A DNA stretch of 64,000 nt. Source: Acinetobacter lwoffii. Its GTDB lineage: Bacteria; Pseudomonadota; Gammaproteobacteria; Pseudomonadales; Moraxellaceae. The notes beneath the pieces were generated by a model that ran no database searches, was not told the DNA's origin, and saw only the letters and a list, made by a program, of their open reading frames with translations. The position numbers and the translations under genes were made by a program. The stretch covers positions 1-64,000 of the forward strand of contig NZ_JAMXXN010000007.1 in NCBI RefSeq assembly GCF_024129435.1, given 5' to 3'. Of the stretch, positions 11,605 through 21,877 are shown one piece after another. Within the stretch, counting starts at the first letter, position 1. Every line of letters starts with the position of its first letter.

Positions 11605-12966
11605 ATGCCAAAAATAAAACCGACGAAATTGATTATGGCCGCCGTGATTGCCATTGCGCTCATCGCTGCGGGGTGGTACTTCCTCAAACCCAAAGAACAG
11701 CCTCCGCAATATATTACGGCTGAAGTCACCCAGGGCGATATCGAAAGCTCTGTACTGGCAACTGGTATTCTGGAAGCGACCAAGATGGTCAGCGTGGGGG
11801 CGCAGGTTTCGGGTCAGGTCAGAAAAATGTATGTAGAACTGGGCGATCAGGTCAAGCAAGGTCAGCTGATTGCGCGGATTGACTCCGTTCGTCAGGAAAA
11901 TGATTTAAAAACCGCTGAAGCCAGCATTAAAAATCAGATGGCACAACTTGCAGTAAGACAGGCGAATTTGGCTAAAGTTGAAGCTGAATACAACCGTCAG
12001 AAAGCCATGTATGCACAGGATGCCACTTCTCGCTCAGAGCTGGAATCGGCATTTGCGAACTATAAAACGGCGCAAGCGGATATCACCGCCATCAATGCAC
12101 AGATTGAACAGTCGCGTTTGACGCTGGCGACTGCCAAAGAAGATCTTGGTTACACCCAGATTGTGGCGCCGATGGATGGCACGATTGTGGCGATTGTGAC
12201 CGAAGAAGGTCAGACTGTAAACGCCAACCAGAGTGCGCCGACTATTGTGAAACTGGCAAAACTGGACACCATGACCATTAAAGCTGAAATTTCTGAAGCA
12301 GATGTCATGAAAGTTGAAGAAGGTCAAACGGTTTATTTCACTACCTTAGGCAATAACGAGAAAAAGATTTACGCCAAACTGCGTCAAGTTGAGCCTGCAC
12401 CCAATTCAATTAATACCGATAGCAATACATCAAGCTCATCGTCAAGTTCTGCGGTTTATTACAACGCATTGTTCGATGTCCCGAATGAAGATGGAAAATT
12501 GCGTATTGATATGACGGCGCAAGTTTACATCGTGCTGGATGAAGCCAAAAATGTACTGACCATTCCTGCTGCAGCCATTCAAGGTTCAAACCGTCCGCCA
12601 CGTGCCAATCGTGGTGAAGCGCGTGGTGAGGGTTCTCGCGGTGAAGGCGGCCCGGCATCACGTTCTGAAGCTGAATCGGCTCAAGGCAACCGCCCTGCCG
12701 GTGAACGTCCAGCGCGTCTAAACCTGTCTGAAGCAGAACTTGCGCTGATTGAGCAAGGTAAAGCACAGCGTGGCATGGTTCGTGTCTTGCAAGCCGATGG
12801 TACTGCAAAACCAACCCCTGTATTAATCGGTTTGAATAACCGCGCGACTGCGCAAGTGCTGAAAGGTTTAAAACGTGGTGATCAGGTGGTGATTGCCGAT
12901 GGTTCTGATACCTCCAATGATGCAGCAAAACGCGGTGGCAATAGCCGTGGCCCAATGAGAATGTAA
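11605..12966 (+). CDS. macA: MacA-type periplasmic adaptor (HlyD/RND fusion family)
   Basis: Adaptor linking an inner-membrane MacB ABC transporter to an outer-membrane channel. From the ATG at 11605 it has 453 residues. A single membrane anchor is at residues 10-27, then a barrel-sandwich (lipoyl) segment [26 protein letters not shown], a long alpha-hairpin (about 95-190) and beta-barrel domains. Two low-complexity inserts stand out: a serine run after NTD near residue 275, and an Arg/Gly/Glu-rich stretch ([13 protein letters not shown] region) near 335-365. The stop is followed two bases later by the macB start, so it is an operon. The substrate is unknown; macrolide, peptide and siderophore exporters share this architecture. 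Confidence 0.9.
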   Translation: MPKIKPTKLIMAAVIAIALIAAGWYFLKPKEQPPQYITAEVTQGDIESSVLATGILEATKMVSVGAQVSGQVRKMYVELGDQVKQGQLIARIDSVRQENDLKTAEASIKNQMAQLAVRQANLAKVEAEYNRQKAMYAQDATSRSELESAFANYKTAQADITAINAQIEQSRLTLATAKEDLGYTQIVAPMDGTIVAIVTEEGQTVNANQSAPTIVKLAKLDTMTIKAEISEADVMKVEEGQTVYFTTLGNNEKKIYAKLRQVEPAPNSINTDSNTSSSSSSSAVYYNALFDVPNEDGKLRIDMTAQVYIVLDEAKNVLTIPAAAIQGSNRPPRANRGEARGEGSRGEGGPASRSEAESAQGNRPAGERPARLNLSEAELALIEQGKAQRGMVRVLQADGTAKPTPVLIGLNNRATAQVLKGLKRGDQVVIADGSDTSNDAAKRGGNSRGPMRM

Positions 12967-12968
12967 GC

Positions 12969-14945
12969 ATGAATTCACAACAACAGCCTCTCCTCGAGGT
13001 GAAAAATCTGGTTCGTGAATTCCCTGCGGGTGAAAGCACGGTCCAGATTTTAAAAGGGGTGAATCTGGAGATTTATCCGGGTGAACTGGTAGCGATTGTC
13101 GGCCAGTCCGGTTCCGGTAAATCGACCCTGATGAACATTCTGGGTTGTCTGGACAAACCAACTACCGGTAGCTATAAGGTTAAAGGCCGTGAAACCCGCG
13201 AACTGGAAGCGGATGAACTGGCGCAATTACGCCGTGAATATTTCGGCTTTATTTTCCAGCGTTATCATTTATTGGGTGATTTAAACGCAGCAGGCAATGT
13301 CGAAGTTCCTGCGATTTATGCCGGTGCAGATTCATCTGAACGACATGCGCGAGCCGTCAAGATTCTGACCGATCTGGGTCTGGGTGAAAAAACCCAGAAC
13401 CGTCCCAGCCAGCTCTCTGGTGGTCAGCAGCAACGTGTCTCGATTGCCCGTGCGCTAATGAATGGCGGTGATGTGATTTTGGCGGATGAACCGACCGGTG
13501 CATTGGACAAGAACAGCGGTATTGAAGTGATGCGCATTTTGCGTGAACTGAATGCCAAAGGTCATACCATCATTCTGGTCACGCATGATCATAATGTAGC
13601 GAAAAATGCGACGCGGATTATCGAGATCTCGGACGGCAATATTATTTCCGATCAGCCCAATATTCCTGAAGTCGAAGAGCATCTGGAAAAACAGCCGCTA
13701 ATCCGCAGTGAACAAAAGAAGATTTCTTCATGGCGTTCTGCAGTTGACCGTCTCGGTGAAGCTTTCCGTATGGCCTTGCTGGCCATGAATGCACATCGCA
13801 TGCGGACTTTCTTGACCATGCTCGGAATCATTATCGGTATTGCTTCGGTGGTCTCGGTGGTGGCACTTGGTAATGGCTCACAAAAGCAGATTCTGGAAAA
13901 TATCAGCAGTCTGGGGACCAATACCATTACCGTATTTCAGGGTCGAGGCTTTGGGGATAATTCCAGATCTTCACAGTCCAAAACCCTGATTCCGGCCGAT
14001 GCCGATGCGCTGGCTGAACAACCGTATGTCGATGGCGTTAGCCCATCGGTGAATAGCAGTGTCACCGGCCGTTATAAAGAAATCGAAGCTTCAACCACGG
14101 TCAACGGCGTCAGTGAGGATTTCTTCTATGTGCGTGGCATGACCTTCCAGTCCGGTCAGCCTTTTGACCGCAGTAGTGTCATGCAACAGGCACAAGATGT
14201 CGTCATTGACACCAATACCAAAAACACATTCTTTAAGGATGGCACCAATCCGGTGGGTCAGGTAATTTTACTCGGGAGCGTACCGAGCCGGATTATCGGG
14301 GTGATCGACGCGCAAAAAGGCATGATGGGCAATAATGACAGCCTGAATGTCTATCTGCCTTATTCCACCGTGATGAGCCGTATGCTGGGGCAATCCAATG
14401 TGCGTAGCATCATTGTGCGGATTAAGGATGAATACCCAAGTGCGGCGGCTGAAAATGCAATTTTGAATTTGCTGGTACAGCGACATGGTGCGCAGGATGT
14501 GTTTACCCAGAATGCCGACAGTATCCGTGAAACCATTCAGCAAACCACAGCCACCATGACCCTTTTGATTTCAGCAATTGCTGTGATTTCACTGGTGGTC
14601 GGCGGGATTGGGGTAATGAATATCATGCTGGTTTCAGTGACTGAACGTACTCAGGAAATTGGGGTGCGTATGGCAGTGGGTGCACGTCAAAGTGATATTT
14701 TGCAACAGTTCCTGATTGAAGCCGTTCTGGTCTGTATCTTGGGTGGTATTTTGGGTGTACTGCTTTCCCTCGGAATTGGTCAGCTGATTACCCATTTTGC
14801 CGGTGGTACGTTCCAGATGGCATATTCAACCACTTCGATTGTAGCTGCCTTTGTCTGCTCAAGTCTGATCGGGATTGTGTTTGGCTTTATCCCGGCACGT
14901 AATGCTGCTCGTCTGAATCCAGTCGATGCGCTTTCTCGCGAATAA
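12969..14945 (+). CDS. macB: MacB-type ABC transporter (ATPase fused to permease)
   Basis: Inner-membrane mechanotransmission ABC protein that drives export through MacA and an outer-membrane factor. In its 658 residues the ATPase comes first: Walker [13 protein letters not shown] near residue 45, signature LSGGQQQR near 150, Walker [13 protein letters not shown] near 170. A first membrane helix ([21 protein letters not shown]) follows near 280, then a large periplasmic MacB-PCD domain, and three helices at the C-terminus in the FtsX-like region. The downstream channel gene starts ten bases after its stop. The arrangement is also that of PvdT in the pyoverdine exporter PvdRT-OpmQ. Confidence 0.93.
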   Translation: MNSQQQPLLEVKNLVREFPAGESTVQILKGVNLEIYPGELVAIVGQSGSGKSTLMNILGCLDKPTTGSYKVKGRETRELEADELAQLRREYFGFIFQRYHLLGDLNAAGNVEVPAIYAGADSSERHARAVKILTDLGLGEKTQNRPSQLSGGQQQRVSIARALMNGGDVILADEPTGALDKNSGIEVMRILRELNAKGHTIILVTHDHNVAKNATRIIEISDGNIISDQPNIPEVEEHLEKQPLIRSEQKKISSWRSAVDRLGEAFRMALLAMNAHRMRTFLTMLGIIIGIASVVSVVALGNGSQKQILENISSLGTNTITVFQGRGFGDNSRSSQSKTLIPADADALAEQPYVDGVSPSVNSSVTGRYKEIEASTTVNGVSEDFFYVRGMTFQSGQPFDRSSVMQQAQDVVIDTNTKNTFFKDGTNPVGQVILLGSVPSRIIGVIDAQKGMMGNNDSLNVYLPYSTVMSRMLGQSNVRSIIVRIKDEYPSAAAENAILNLLVQRHGAQDVFTQNADSIRETIQQTTATMTLLISAIAVISLVVGGIGVMNIMLVSVTERTQEIGVRMAVGARQSDILQQFLIEAVLVCILGGILGVLLSLGIGQLITHFAGGTFQMAYSTTSIVAAFVCSSLIGIVFGFIPARNAARLNPVDALSRE

Positions 14946-14955
14946 GGAACCTGAT

Positions 14956-16371
14956 ATGCAAATGAATTTAACCAAGCTTGCCAGTGCCCTGTTGCTGGGA
15001 AGCTCGCTGGTCGGTTGTGCCGCAGTGGTAAAAACGCCCTATGAACAGCCTGCGCTTAATATGCCGGGCAGCTTTCAAAACAATAAGGTGCTTAGTCAGC
15101 AGATTCATGCCGATATTCTGGCAGATCAATGGTGGACTTTGTTTAAAGATCCACAATTAAATAGTTTGGTAAATGAGGTGCTGGCGCAGAATACCGATCT
15201 GGCAGTGGCCGGCATCAGTTTACAACAGGCCCGCATTCAAGCCAGACAAACGCAAAGCCAGCAAGGGGTGCGTATTAGTGATGCCGGACTGACAACACGT
15301 AGAAGTTTTGATTTAGAGGATGGTGATAGTTCATCTGGTTTTGGGATTAATTATCCAGGTTTAAGCTATGAGCTGGATCTGTTTGGCAAGCTGGCCAATC
15401 AGACCGAAGCCGCTCGCTGGGAAGCACTGGCCTCTGAAGAAGACTTGCAGGCAACCGCACAAAGCCTGATTGGCACCACGGCACAATTGTACTGGCAACT
15501 GGCTTATCTGAATGAACGTTATAGTGTGGTACAGCAAAATCTGGCGACCGCGCAAAAAACCTATGATCTGGTGCGGGTGCAATATCGTGCCGGCGCAGTA
15601 TCCGGTCTGGATTTAACCCAGGCGGAACAGGCAATTCAAAGTCAACAGGCGACTTTAAGCCAGATTGAACAGCAACGTGTGGAAACACGTACCGGACTCG
15701 CGGTATTGCTGCACATGCCGGTTCAACAGCTCGCGATTCAAGAGCCAAGCCGTTTACCGAATATTCAATTGCCGAGTATTCAGGCTGACTTACCGGCGAG
15801 TTTGTTGTCACGTCGCCCTGACCTTCGAGCGACTGAACTGCGCTTGCGTAAGGCACTAGCCAATAAAGATGCCAACAAAGCCAGCTACTATCCATCCATT
15901 AGTTTGACCGGTAATCTGACCACCGGTATTGGCAGCAGTACTTCCCTCTCGAATGCCCTGAAAAATCCGGTTGTAACTTTAGGTGCTGGTCTGACTTTGC
16001 CTTTCCTGCAATGGAATGACATGAAACGTGATCTGCAAGTCAATGAGCTGGAATATGAAAAAGCCATTATCCAGTATCGCCAGACCATGTATGAAGCCTT
16101 TGCTGATGTGGAAAATGCCTTGTCGAATCGTACTGAGCTCACTAAGCAGGTGACTTTGCAGCAACGGAATGTTGAGCTGGCAGAAAGAACTGAACGCTTG
16201 ACTGAAGTGCGTTATCGTAATGGTGCAGTAGCCTTGAAAAACCTGCTGGATGCACAGGAAACCACGCGCAATGCACGGCTGTCCTTGGTGCAAACTCGAC
16301 AGAACCAATACAATGCCTATGTCACCTTGATGCAGGCATTGGGTGGTAGCCCGATTAAACAGTTGCCTTAA
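14956..16371 (+). CDS. Outer-membrane factor lipoprotein (NodT/OprM family)
   Basis: TolC-like channel completing the tripartite MacAB exporter. From the ATG at 14956 it has 471 residues. The signal peptide ends in lipobox LVGC, so it is an acylated outer-membrane protein of the NodT type. WWTLFKDPQLNSLVNEVLAQN near residue 50 and the two outer-membrane-efflux repeats (SRRPDLRATELRL; YRNGAVALKNLLDAQ) are typical. AAGGA lies at the correct spacing before the start. A longer reading from 14926 would overlap macB and would destroy the signal peptide. A strong terminator follows. Confidence 0.92.
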   Translation: MQMNLTKLASALLLGSSLVGCAAVVKTPYEQPALNMPGSFQNNKVLSQQIHADILADQWWTLFKDPQLNSLVNEVLAQNTDLAVAGISLQQARIQARQTQSQQGVRISDAGLTTRRSFDLEDGDSSSGFGINYPGLSYELDLFGKLANQTEAARWEALASEEDLQATAQSLIGTTAQLYWQLAYLNERYSVVQQNLATAQKTYDLVRVQYRAGAVSGLDLTQAEQAIQSQQATLSQIEQQRVETRTGLAVLLHMPVQQLAIQEPSRLPNIQLPSIQADLPASLLSRRPDLRATELRLRKALANKDANKASYYPSISLTGNLTTGIGSSTSLSNALKNPVVTLGAGLTLPFLQWNDMKRDLQVNELEYEKAIIQYRQTMYEAFADVENALSNRTELTKQVTLQQRNVELAERTERLTEVRYRNGAVALKNLLDAQETTRNARLSLVQTRQNQYNAYVTLMQALGGSPIKQLP

Positions 16372-16385
16372 CAAAGCTTAATCCA

Positions 16386-16418
16386 TAAAAAAACCGCTGC
16401 CAAACAGCGGTTTTTTTA
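16386..16418 (+). terminator. Terminator of the MacAB-channel operon
   Basis: AAAAACCGCTG-CCAAA-CAGCGGTTTTTTT: an A-flanked stem and a seven-T tract. It also faces the end of the convergent Sel1 gene and may serve both. Confidence 0.88.
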
Positions 16419-16439
16419 GTTCATATGATTTGAGTCAGT

Positions 16440-18275
16440 TTATTTCATTTGCAAATACGCATTCACATTTTTCAATAATTCACTTGATCGCTCATGTCCG
16501 AGCAAACTGCCTTTTTCCAGCCAGTCCCGTGCAATCCCGATATCACGCGCCACGCCAATGCCTTTGGTATATAAACGTCCAAGATGACTATAGGCATCTG
16601 CATTCACCTGCGCTGCCGCCTGCTGATAATACTGTACGGCTTGCTCAATATTACTCTCAACACCTTGACCTTGCTCATAGGATTCACCCAGAGCATTTAG
16701 CGCCACACCATTCTGCTGAGCGGCTGCTTTTTGCAGATAGCTCAAGCCTAAGGCAATATCCTGCGCAATCTGTTGCCCTTGAAGATACTTCAAGCCCAAT
16801 TCTGCTTGTGCCTGGGCATGACCCAATTGCGCAGCCTGATGCAGATAGCGATTGGCCAGCTCTGCATTATTGATAAACACAGGATAAATGCCTGACAGAG
16901 CTTGGTACAGGAACCATGCCGCCTCTTTCGAACCTTTTGCAACCGCCTGATTCAGGTACTGGATAGCTTTGTCGCGTGTCGGTAAAGGGTATTCAACCAG
17001 ACTATAAAACCGGCCAACGCTATAAATTAAATCCGCTTCAGATTGAGCTTCAATCTGCCAATACTGCTGTGCCGCGTTCTGAATCATTTGTGTGGCTTTG
17101 GCAATGTCTTTTACTGTACCGACACCATTTAAATAACACAGTGCCAGCCCCATCCGTGCAGACACATCGTCAGGACTAAGCTGATAGGCAGCCTGATATA
17201 ACTCAAATGCTTTTTGCGGTTCGTTGGCCACCAGGTGCTGTTCAAAATACAGCGCAGCAATCATACATAAGGCAGGCGCATGCTGACTGTTGGCCGCTTC
17301 CGCCCAGTAACGAAATGCCATGGTTTCATTTTTATCAACATACCAGCCATGAAAATAAGCCAGTCCAATTAAAGTCTTGGAATGCGCATCGGCATGTTCT
17401 TTGGACTGCTGCATCAAATGCTGGAACACGCGCTGACGCTGGTCGGTATCGATACGGCCTTGCAGTACGCCAGCATAATAATCATAGAGACCTTTTTGAT
17501 CACCAAGACTGATACAGCGTTTAATAAATTGCAGGGCTTGAGTCTGGTCTTGGGGCAGCCTCTGTCCACGCGCATAATCATCGGCGATCTGCTGATTGGC
17601 AGCCAGATGATCTTGCTGCGCAGCTAAAAACAGATAATGAATTCCCTGAACCAAATCTTGAGCCGCTGAATCTGTTAAATAATACTGCGCCAGTTGATAC
17701 TGCGAATTGCTATGTCCCTGCCCGGCATTTTGAATGAGTAAGGCCAAGCGCTGCTGTTCAGCGTTCTTCTCTTCTGGATTTGTTTCTGTAGTGGAAGAAA
17801 GTTCAGTGATGCGGTACTGGGCATCCAGATTGCCACGGGCTACGGCATGTCGGTACCAGTACAGCGCCTTTTCCGGGTCAGCCATTTGATAGCGTTGCTC
17901 CTCATGAATCTGCCCCAGATAATAAGCCGCGTCATCACTGCCCAGATGAAAGGCTTTATCGAGATAACTGATGGCTGTTTCCGTATTTTGCGCATGTCCC
18001 AGACCTTGCAGATGCATCAGGCCCATACCTACATAGGCTTGTGGAATTTCCTGTTGCTCAGCCAGTCCCTGATAAATCTGATAGGCACGTTCATAATTCG
18101 GATGTTCCGGATCTGAACTCAAACGTGCTGCATGTTTCAGTTGAGCATCGATCTGCTCAATCCATAAATCATGTTGTACAGCCTTCGCCTGATCACGTTT
18201 CACCGGATCCGGACGTTTCCACATCCAGATCGCCAACGCCCCTATCCCTAAAATCAGTACCAGCAAGAACCACAT
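16440..18275 (-). CDS. Membrane-anchored Sel1-repeat protein
   Basis: A 611-residue protein with one N-terminal membrane segment (residues 2-22) followed by a short basic stretch. The rest is made almost wholly of Sel1-type TPR repeats of about 36 residues (for example QAYVGMGLMHLQGLGHAQNTETAISYLDKAF-type units), more than ten by eye. Such solenoids bind other proteins; the partner here is unknown. The small residues and Gly-x-Gly turns of Sel1 repeats are well kept. A GGAG sequence precedes the ATG. It stands alone between the exporter operon and tcdA. Confidence 0.85.
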   Translation of the reverse strand: MWFLLVLILGIGALAIWMWKRPDPVKRDQAKAVQHDLWIEQIDAQLKHAARLSSDPEHPNYERAYQIYQGLAEQQEIPQAYVGMGLMHLQGLGHAQNTETAISYLDKAFHLGSDDAAYYLGQIHEEQRYQMADPEKALYWYRHAVARGNLDAQYRITELSSTTETNPEEKNAEQQRLALLIQNAGQGHSNSQYQLAQYYLTDSAAQDLVQGIHYLFLAAQQDHLAANQQIADDYARGQRLPQDQTQALQFIKRCISLGDQKGLYDYYAGVLQGRIDTDQRQRVFQHLMQQSKEHADAHSKTLIGLAYFHGWYVDKNETMAFRYWAEAANSQHAPALCMIAALYFEQHLVANEPQKAFELYQAAYQLSPDDVSARMGLALCYLNGVGTVKDIAKATQMIQNAAQQYWQIEAQSEADLIYSVGRFYSLVEYPLPTRDKAIQYLNQAVAKGSKEAAWFLYQALSGIYPVFINNAELANRYLHQAAQLGHAQAQAELGLKYLQGQQIAQDIALGLSYLQKAAAQQNGVALNALGESYEQGQGVESNIEQAVQYYQQAAAQVNADAYSHLGRLYTKGIGVARDIGIARDWLEKGSLLGHERSSELLKNVNAYLQMK

Positions 18276-18336
18276 AGCTGCTCCAAAACATTATTTTTGT
18301 TCTGCGAATGAATCCTTTCATTCTAAACGTCAGTTT

Positions 18337-18366
18337 AAAAAAAGCACATAGATTGTGCTTTTTATT
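18337..18366 (-). terminator. Terminator after tcdA
   Basis: AAAAAGCACA-TAGAT-TGTGCTTTTT forms a stem with A and T runs on both sides, at the 3' end of the minus-strand tcdA gene. Confidence 0.75.
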
Positions 18367-18373
18367 TTTTAAA

Positions 18374-19144
18374 TCAGGCTTTTGCTCTTTTATTATCGAG
18401 TTTTTTCAAGCCTTCTGCTACAGCGACCATGGCAAAGCTCGAAGTCACCACCACGGCAGAGCCATAACCACCACAGCGCAAGCCGGCACTGGCGCAGACA
18501 TCGGCACTGGAGAATGGATTATCGATGGAATAGACACAAGTAATGCCGAATTTTTCTTTGGGCTTTTTGCAGATGCCTTTGCTGCGTAACTGGGCACGTA
18601 ATTTGGCCAGCATCGGATCCTGTTCGGTTTTAGATAAATCGGCGACCCGAATTTTCAGCGGGTCCAGTTTACCCCCTGCCCCGCCCGATACAATTAAAGG
18701 AATCTTGTTAAAGCGACAATGTAGCATCAGAGCAAATTTGGCTTTGACATCGTCAATACAGTCGAGGATTAAATCTGGATCACCTGCTAAAGTTTCTTTG
18801 ATATTTTCAGGCGTCAGGTAATCATCAATCAGATTAATTTTAATTCGTGGATTAATTGCGCGGCAACGCTCGGCCATGACTTCAATTTTTTCATGACCCA
18901 AGGTGGTACTCATGGCAGGTAACTGACGGTTAATATTAGAAGCCGCCACCACATCCATATCAACCAAGGTCAGCTCGCCCACACCACTACGTGCCAGTGC
19001 TTCTACCGCCCATGAACCTACGCCCCCGATACCAATCACCATCACATGACTTTTTTCATAATGGTTAAAGCTGTCTTCTCCATAAATTTTGGCAACACCA
19101 GCAAAACGGCGGTCATATTCATCATCTTGAAGCAGGTCGGTCAT
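18374..19144 (-). CDS. tcdA: tRNA threonylcarbamoyladenosine dehydratase
   Basis: E1-like enzyme that uses ATP to cyclise t6A at position 37 of ANN-decoding tRNAs to ct6A. The 256 residues contain the ATP-binding Rossmann motif GIGGVGSWAVEALARSGVG near residue 35, followed by LVDMDVVAASNINRQ, the substrate Asp and Arg/Gln pattern of ThiF/MoeB-like enzymes. A further segment is LILDCIDDVKAKFALMLHC near 130. The C-terminal hydrophobic stretch (YGSAVVVTSSFAMVAVAEGL) is typical of the CsdL/TcdA group. It is a single gene here, separate from the csdAE cluster seen in enterics. Confidence 0.93.
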   Translation of the reverse strand: MTDLLQDDEYDRRFAGVAKIYGEDSFNHYEKSHVMVIGIGGVGSWAVEALARSGVGELTLVDMDVVAASNINRQLPAMSTTLGHEKIEVMAERCRAINPRIKINLIDDYLTPENIKETLAGDPDLILDCIDDVKAKFALMLHCRFNKIPLIVSGGAGGKLDPLKIRVADLSKTEQDPMLAKLRAQLRSKGICKKPKEKFGITCVYSIDNPFSSADVCASAGLRCGGYGSAVVVTSSFAMVAVAEGLKKLDNKRAKA

Positions 19145-19326
19145 AGGTCATCTATAGCAATAAAAATACCCGATCATTTTAGCAAAATCCGCTTTTCTTT
19201 ACCGCCACTAAATTTTTGATCGATTTAAATGACATTCAGATTGGATGAGAGCGACAACCGACTCGCGATTGATTAAAATATCAACAAATTAATTCTATGT
19301 CATTTGGCTAAAAGGAGTGAAATGTC

Positions 19327-19572
19327 ATGCTATTTAACACCCTTTTGAGTTTGAACATACTTTGTGTCGGGCTTTATTTTTATGTTCTGATCAGCCAAAA
19401 GAACAAAAATTATTATCTCAGCATTCTCATTCGCTTAATGACTTTAGGATTATTTGGCTTGGTTATTTTTGATCGTTATGAAACACAGAATCATCTGATC
19501 GTGTTATTACTCTTGTGGGTAGGCTTTGAAAGCATGGAGCAGTTTTACACTAGAAAAAATCCAGTTCAGTAA
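19327..19572 (+). CDS. Small membrane protein of unknown function
   Basis: An 81-residue hydrophobic protein that I do not recognise. Three hydrophobic stretches are visible (residues 4-23, 30-47 and 57-70), with charged turns (SQKNKN; DRYETQN) and an acidic-then-basic tail (ESMEQFYTRKN). The ATG at 19327 has AAAGGAG about nine bases upstream. An earlier ATG at 19321 opens only a few codons. It lies between tcdA and orn and shares a bidirectional terminator with orn. Coding is supported by the ribosome binding site and the terminator, not by homology. Confidence 0.7.
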   Translation: MLFNTLLSLNILCVGLYFYVLISQKNKNYYLSILIRLMTLGLFGLVIFDRYETQNHLIVLLLLWVGFESMEQFYTRKNPVQ

Positions 19573-19575
19573 AAT

Positions 19576-19601
19576 AAAAAAAGAGGCTTTCGCCTCTTTT
19601 T
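19576..19601. terminator. Bidirectional terminator
   Basis: AAAAAGAGGC-TTTC-GCCTCTTTTT lies between the convergent small membrane-protein gene and orn; A and T runs on both sides let it work on both strands. Confidence 0.88.
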
Positions 19602-19613
19602 CATCTATCGGAA

Positions 19614-20171
19614 TTAGTCTTTATTCATAATAAAGAAATATTGACGATAGTATTTCAGTTCCGCAATCGAATCACGAATGTCATCCATGGCCAGATGCGA
19701 GGCATTTTTCTTGAGGCCACTCATGATTTCCGGGCGCCAGCGTTTGGCCAGCTCTTTCACTGAAGAGACATCCAGATTACGGTAATGGAAATACTGCTCC
19801 AGTTCAGGCATCAGGCGGTGCAAGAAACGGCGATCCTGACAGATCGAGTTACCACACATCGGTGAAGATTTTGGATTGACCCATTTTTTCAGGAATTCAA
19901 TAGTTTGCTGTTCGGCATCCTGAGCGGTCAGTTTACTGCGACGTACACGTTCAATCAGACCAGACTGGCCATGCTGGCGAGTGTTCCACTCATCCATGGC
20001 ATTTAACAGACGTGCAGGCTGATGTACCGCAAGCACAGGACCTTCTGCCAAAATATTCAAATTGTCATCGGTTACAATTGTTGCAATTTCAATAATTTGA
20101 TCATTGTCTGTGTCTAGACCTGTCATTTCAAGGTCAATCCAAATCAGGCGGGTATCAGCGGTGCTGCTCAT
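19614..20171 (-). CDS. orn: Oligoribonuclease
   Basis: 3'-5' exoribonuclease that degrades the shortest RNA fragments, including pGpG from cyclic-di-GMP breakdown. The 185 residues show the DEDDh pattern: [10 protein letters not shown] (Asp, Glu) near residue 10, [16 protein letters not shown] with the second Asp near 110, and [17 protein letters not shown] with the catalytic His and Asp near 155-160. Length is normal. It is divergent from rsgA, as in many gamma-proteobacteria. The EAL protein at 28236 would supply pGpG as a substrate. Confidence 0.97.
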   Translation of the reverse strand: MSSTADTRLIWIDLEMTGLDTDNDQIIEIATIVTDDNLNILAEGPVLAVHQPARLLNAMDEWNTRQHGQSGLIERVRRSKLTAQDAEQQTIEFLKKWVNPKSSPMCGNSICQDRRFLHRLMPELEQYFHYRNLDVSSVKELAKRWRPEIMSGLKKNASHLAMDDIRDSIAELKYYRQYFFIMNKD

Positions 20172-20296
20172 AAATGTGCAATCTTATTGGGTTTAAAAAC
20201 AACTATAGTAGCAAATTAATTACATCTTGGGTGTCATTCAGGGGCTGCTTCATGCTATTTTTGCCATCTGATTTACCCGGTTTTTTTAGGATATGA

Positions 20297-21355
20297 ATGG
20301 CCTTAATACGTAAGCGTCGTCTGACAGAGCAACAACAGCGCCGCATTCAGAAACAACAGAAAACACGTCAAGAAGATCTCGATACCTCCAGTGATCTTGA
20401 AGGTTTAGTGGTGCAACATTATGGCCGCCAACTTGAAGTGCAAGCTTTGTCTCGCCCTGACATTCACCCTGAAAAACCTGTGGTCGCCGATGGTGAGCCT
20501 GAACCTTTCTGGAAAGAGATTGAACTGGACAGCGTCTGGCGCTGTCATACCCGGACCAATCTGGATTTATTGGTAACAGGTGACCGGGTCAAATGGCAAG
20601 CCGATCCGAATACCGGTTTAGGAATTATTACCGCGATTCATCCGCGCAAATCGTTATTGACCCGCCCGGATCGCTATCACAAGGTTAAGCCGGTAGCGGC
20701 CAATATTTCACTGATTGTAATTGTGTTTGCACCATTGCCTGAACCAGCGCCGGGTCTGATCGACCGTTATCTGGTGGCCTGTGCCGATGCCGACATTCCT
20801 GCATTGCTGGTGATGAATAAAGCCGATTTATTGAAAGAAAACGATCCGATTCTGACTCTGCTGCAAGAATATCAAGACCTCGGCTATGAGGTGATGCAGA
20901 CCCAGTCCGATGGCGACCTGACTGCACTGTCTAATCGTCTGGAAAATGAAACGGTGGCTTTCGTCGGTCAATCGGGTGTGGGTAAAAGCACGCTGATTAA
21001 TGCCATCGTGCCGGATGCCGCACAGAAAACCAATATCATTTCCGAGAACTCGGCACTCGGTCAGCACACCACGACGTCAACGCGCTTGATCGGTTTTGGT
21101 GAAGGTGCGGCCCTGATTGATTCTCCGGGAATTCGTGAATTTGGCCTGTGGCACCTGACTTTAGATAAGGTACAAAGCGGCTTTCCTGAAATTGAAAACC
21201 TGCTCGGCCATTGTCAGTTCCGTAACTGTACCCATAAGCATGAAAAACAATGTGCTTTGCGTCAGGCTGCGGCCGCAGGTGAAATTTTACCGCGCCGACT
21301 GGACAGCTATTTACGTTTAATCGACGAAATCACTGAAGCACAGCAAAAAAATTAA
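20297..21355 (+). CDS. rsgA: Ribosome small-subunit maturation GTPase RsgA
   Basis: Circularly permuted GTPase that checks late 30S assembly. In 352 residues the order is an OB-fold, then G4 (VMNKADLL) near 175, G1 (GQSGVGKSTLIN) near 222, G3 (DSPGIREFGLW) near 275, and a zinc-binding tail CQFRNCTHKHEKQCAL near 310. The permuted order G4-G1-G3 is diagnostic. The N-terminal extension RRLTEQQQRRIQKQQ is basic and probably binds RNA. A good ribosome binding site (AGGATATGA) precedes the ATG. Confidence 0.97.
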   Translation: MALIRKRRLTEQQQRRIQKQQKTRQEDLDTSSDLEGLVVQHYGRQLEVQALSRPDIHPEKPVVADGEPEPFWKEIELDSVWRCHTRTNLDLLVTGDRVKWQADPNTGLGIITAIHPRKSLLTRPDRYHKVKPVAANISLIVIVFAPLPEPAPGLIDRYLVACADADIPALLVMNKADLLKENDPILTLLQEYQDLGYEVMQTQSDGDLTALSNRLENETVAFVGQSGVGKSTLINAIVPDAAQKTNIISENSALGQHTTTSTRLIGFGEGAALIDSPGIREFGLWHLTLDKVQSGFPEIENLLGHCQFRNCTHKHEKQCALRQAAAAGEILPRRLDSYLRLIDEITEAQQKN

Positions 21356-21448
21356 TTTTCTTAACCCTTGGCCCTTGAAGCGGTGATTTTGATCACCATA
21401 TTTATGAGCTATACTCTTGGCAATTTTAAAATTGTAATTAGGTGAATT

Positions 21449-21856
21449 GTGGAACGTTGGTTCGAGTTTATGGGGAATCACCCCTTCTTATTTGGAACAC
21501 TCGCGGTATTAGTGGTTTTGTTCTTCATTATCGAAGGTCAACGTAACGGTCGCAAAATTTCTCCGCAATCGCTGGGAATTTTAGTCAAAGCAAAAAATGC
21601 CATGCTGATTGATTTACGCGATGCAAAAGACTTCCGTGAAGGTCATATCAGCGGCAGCCGTAATATTCCATATAGCCAGATTACAAAACATGTTGAAGAG
21701 CTGAAAGCATCTGATCGCCCTTTGGTGTTCATTTGTAACCTTGGACAGGTGGCTGGTACTGCGCTACAGCAGGTCGGTCATGCCGATGCCTACCGTCTTG
21801 ATGGCGGCGTCAGCAACTGGAAAGCTCAAGGTTTACCTTTGGTGAAAAGCAAATAA
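21449..21856 (+). CDS. Membrane-anchored rhodanese-like protein (YibN type)
   Basis: A 135-residue protein with one N-terminal membrane helix (residues 12-30) and a rhodanese domain. The domain shows LIDLRDAKDFREGHISGSRNIP and an active-site loop beginning with Cys (FICNLGQVAG), so sulfur transfer is possible although the loop differs from the classical CxxGxR. The final DGGVSNWKAQGLPL is typical. The start is GTG with TTAGGTGA upstream. It precedes grxC and secB, the same order as yibN-grxC-secB in Escherichia coli, so cotranscription is likely. Confidence 0.88.
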   Translation: MERWFEFMGNHPFLFGTLAVLVVLFFIIEGQRNGRKISPQSLGILVKAKNAMLIDLRDAKDFREGHISGSRNIPYSQITKHVEELKASDRPLVFICNLGQVAGTALQQVGHADAYRLDGGVSNWKAQGLPLVKSK

Positions 21857-21877
21857 TCCACGAACAGGAGATTGATC

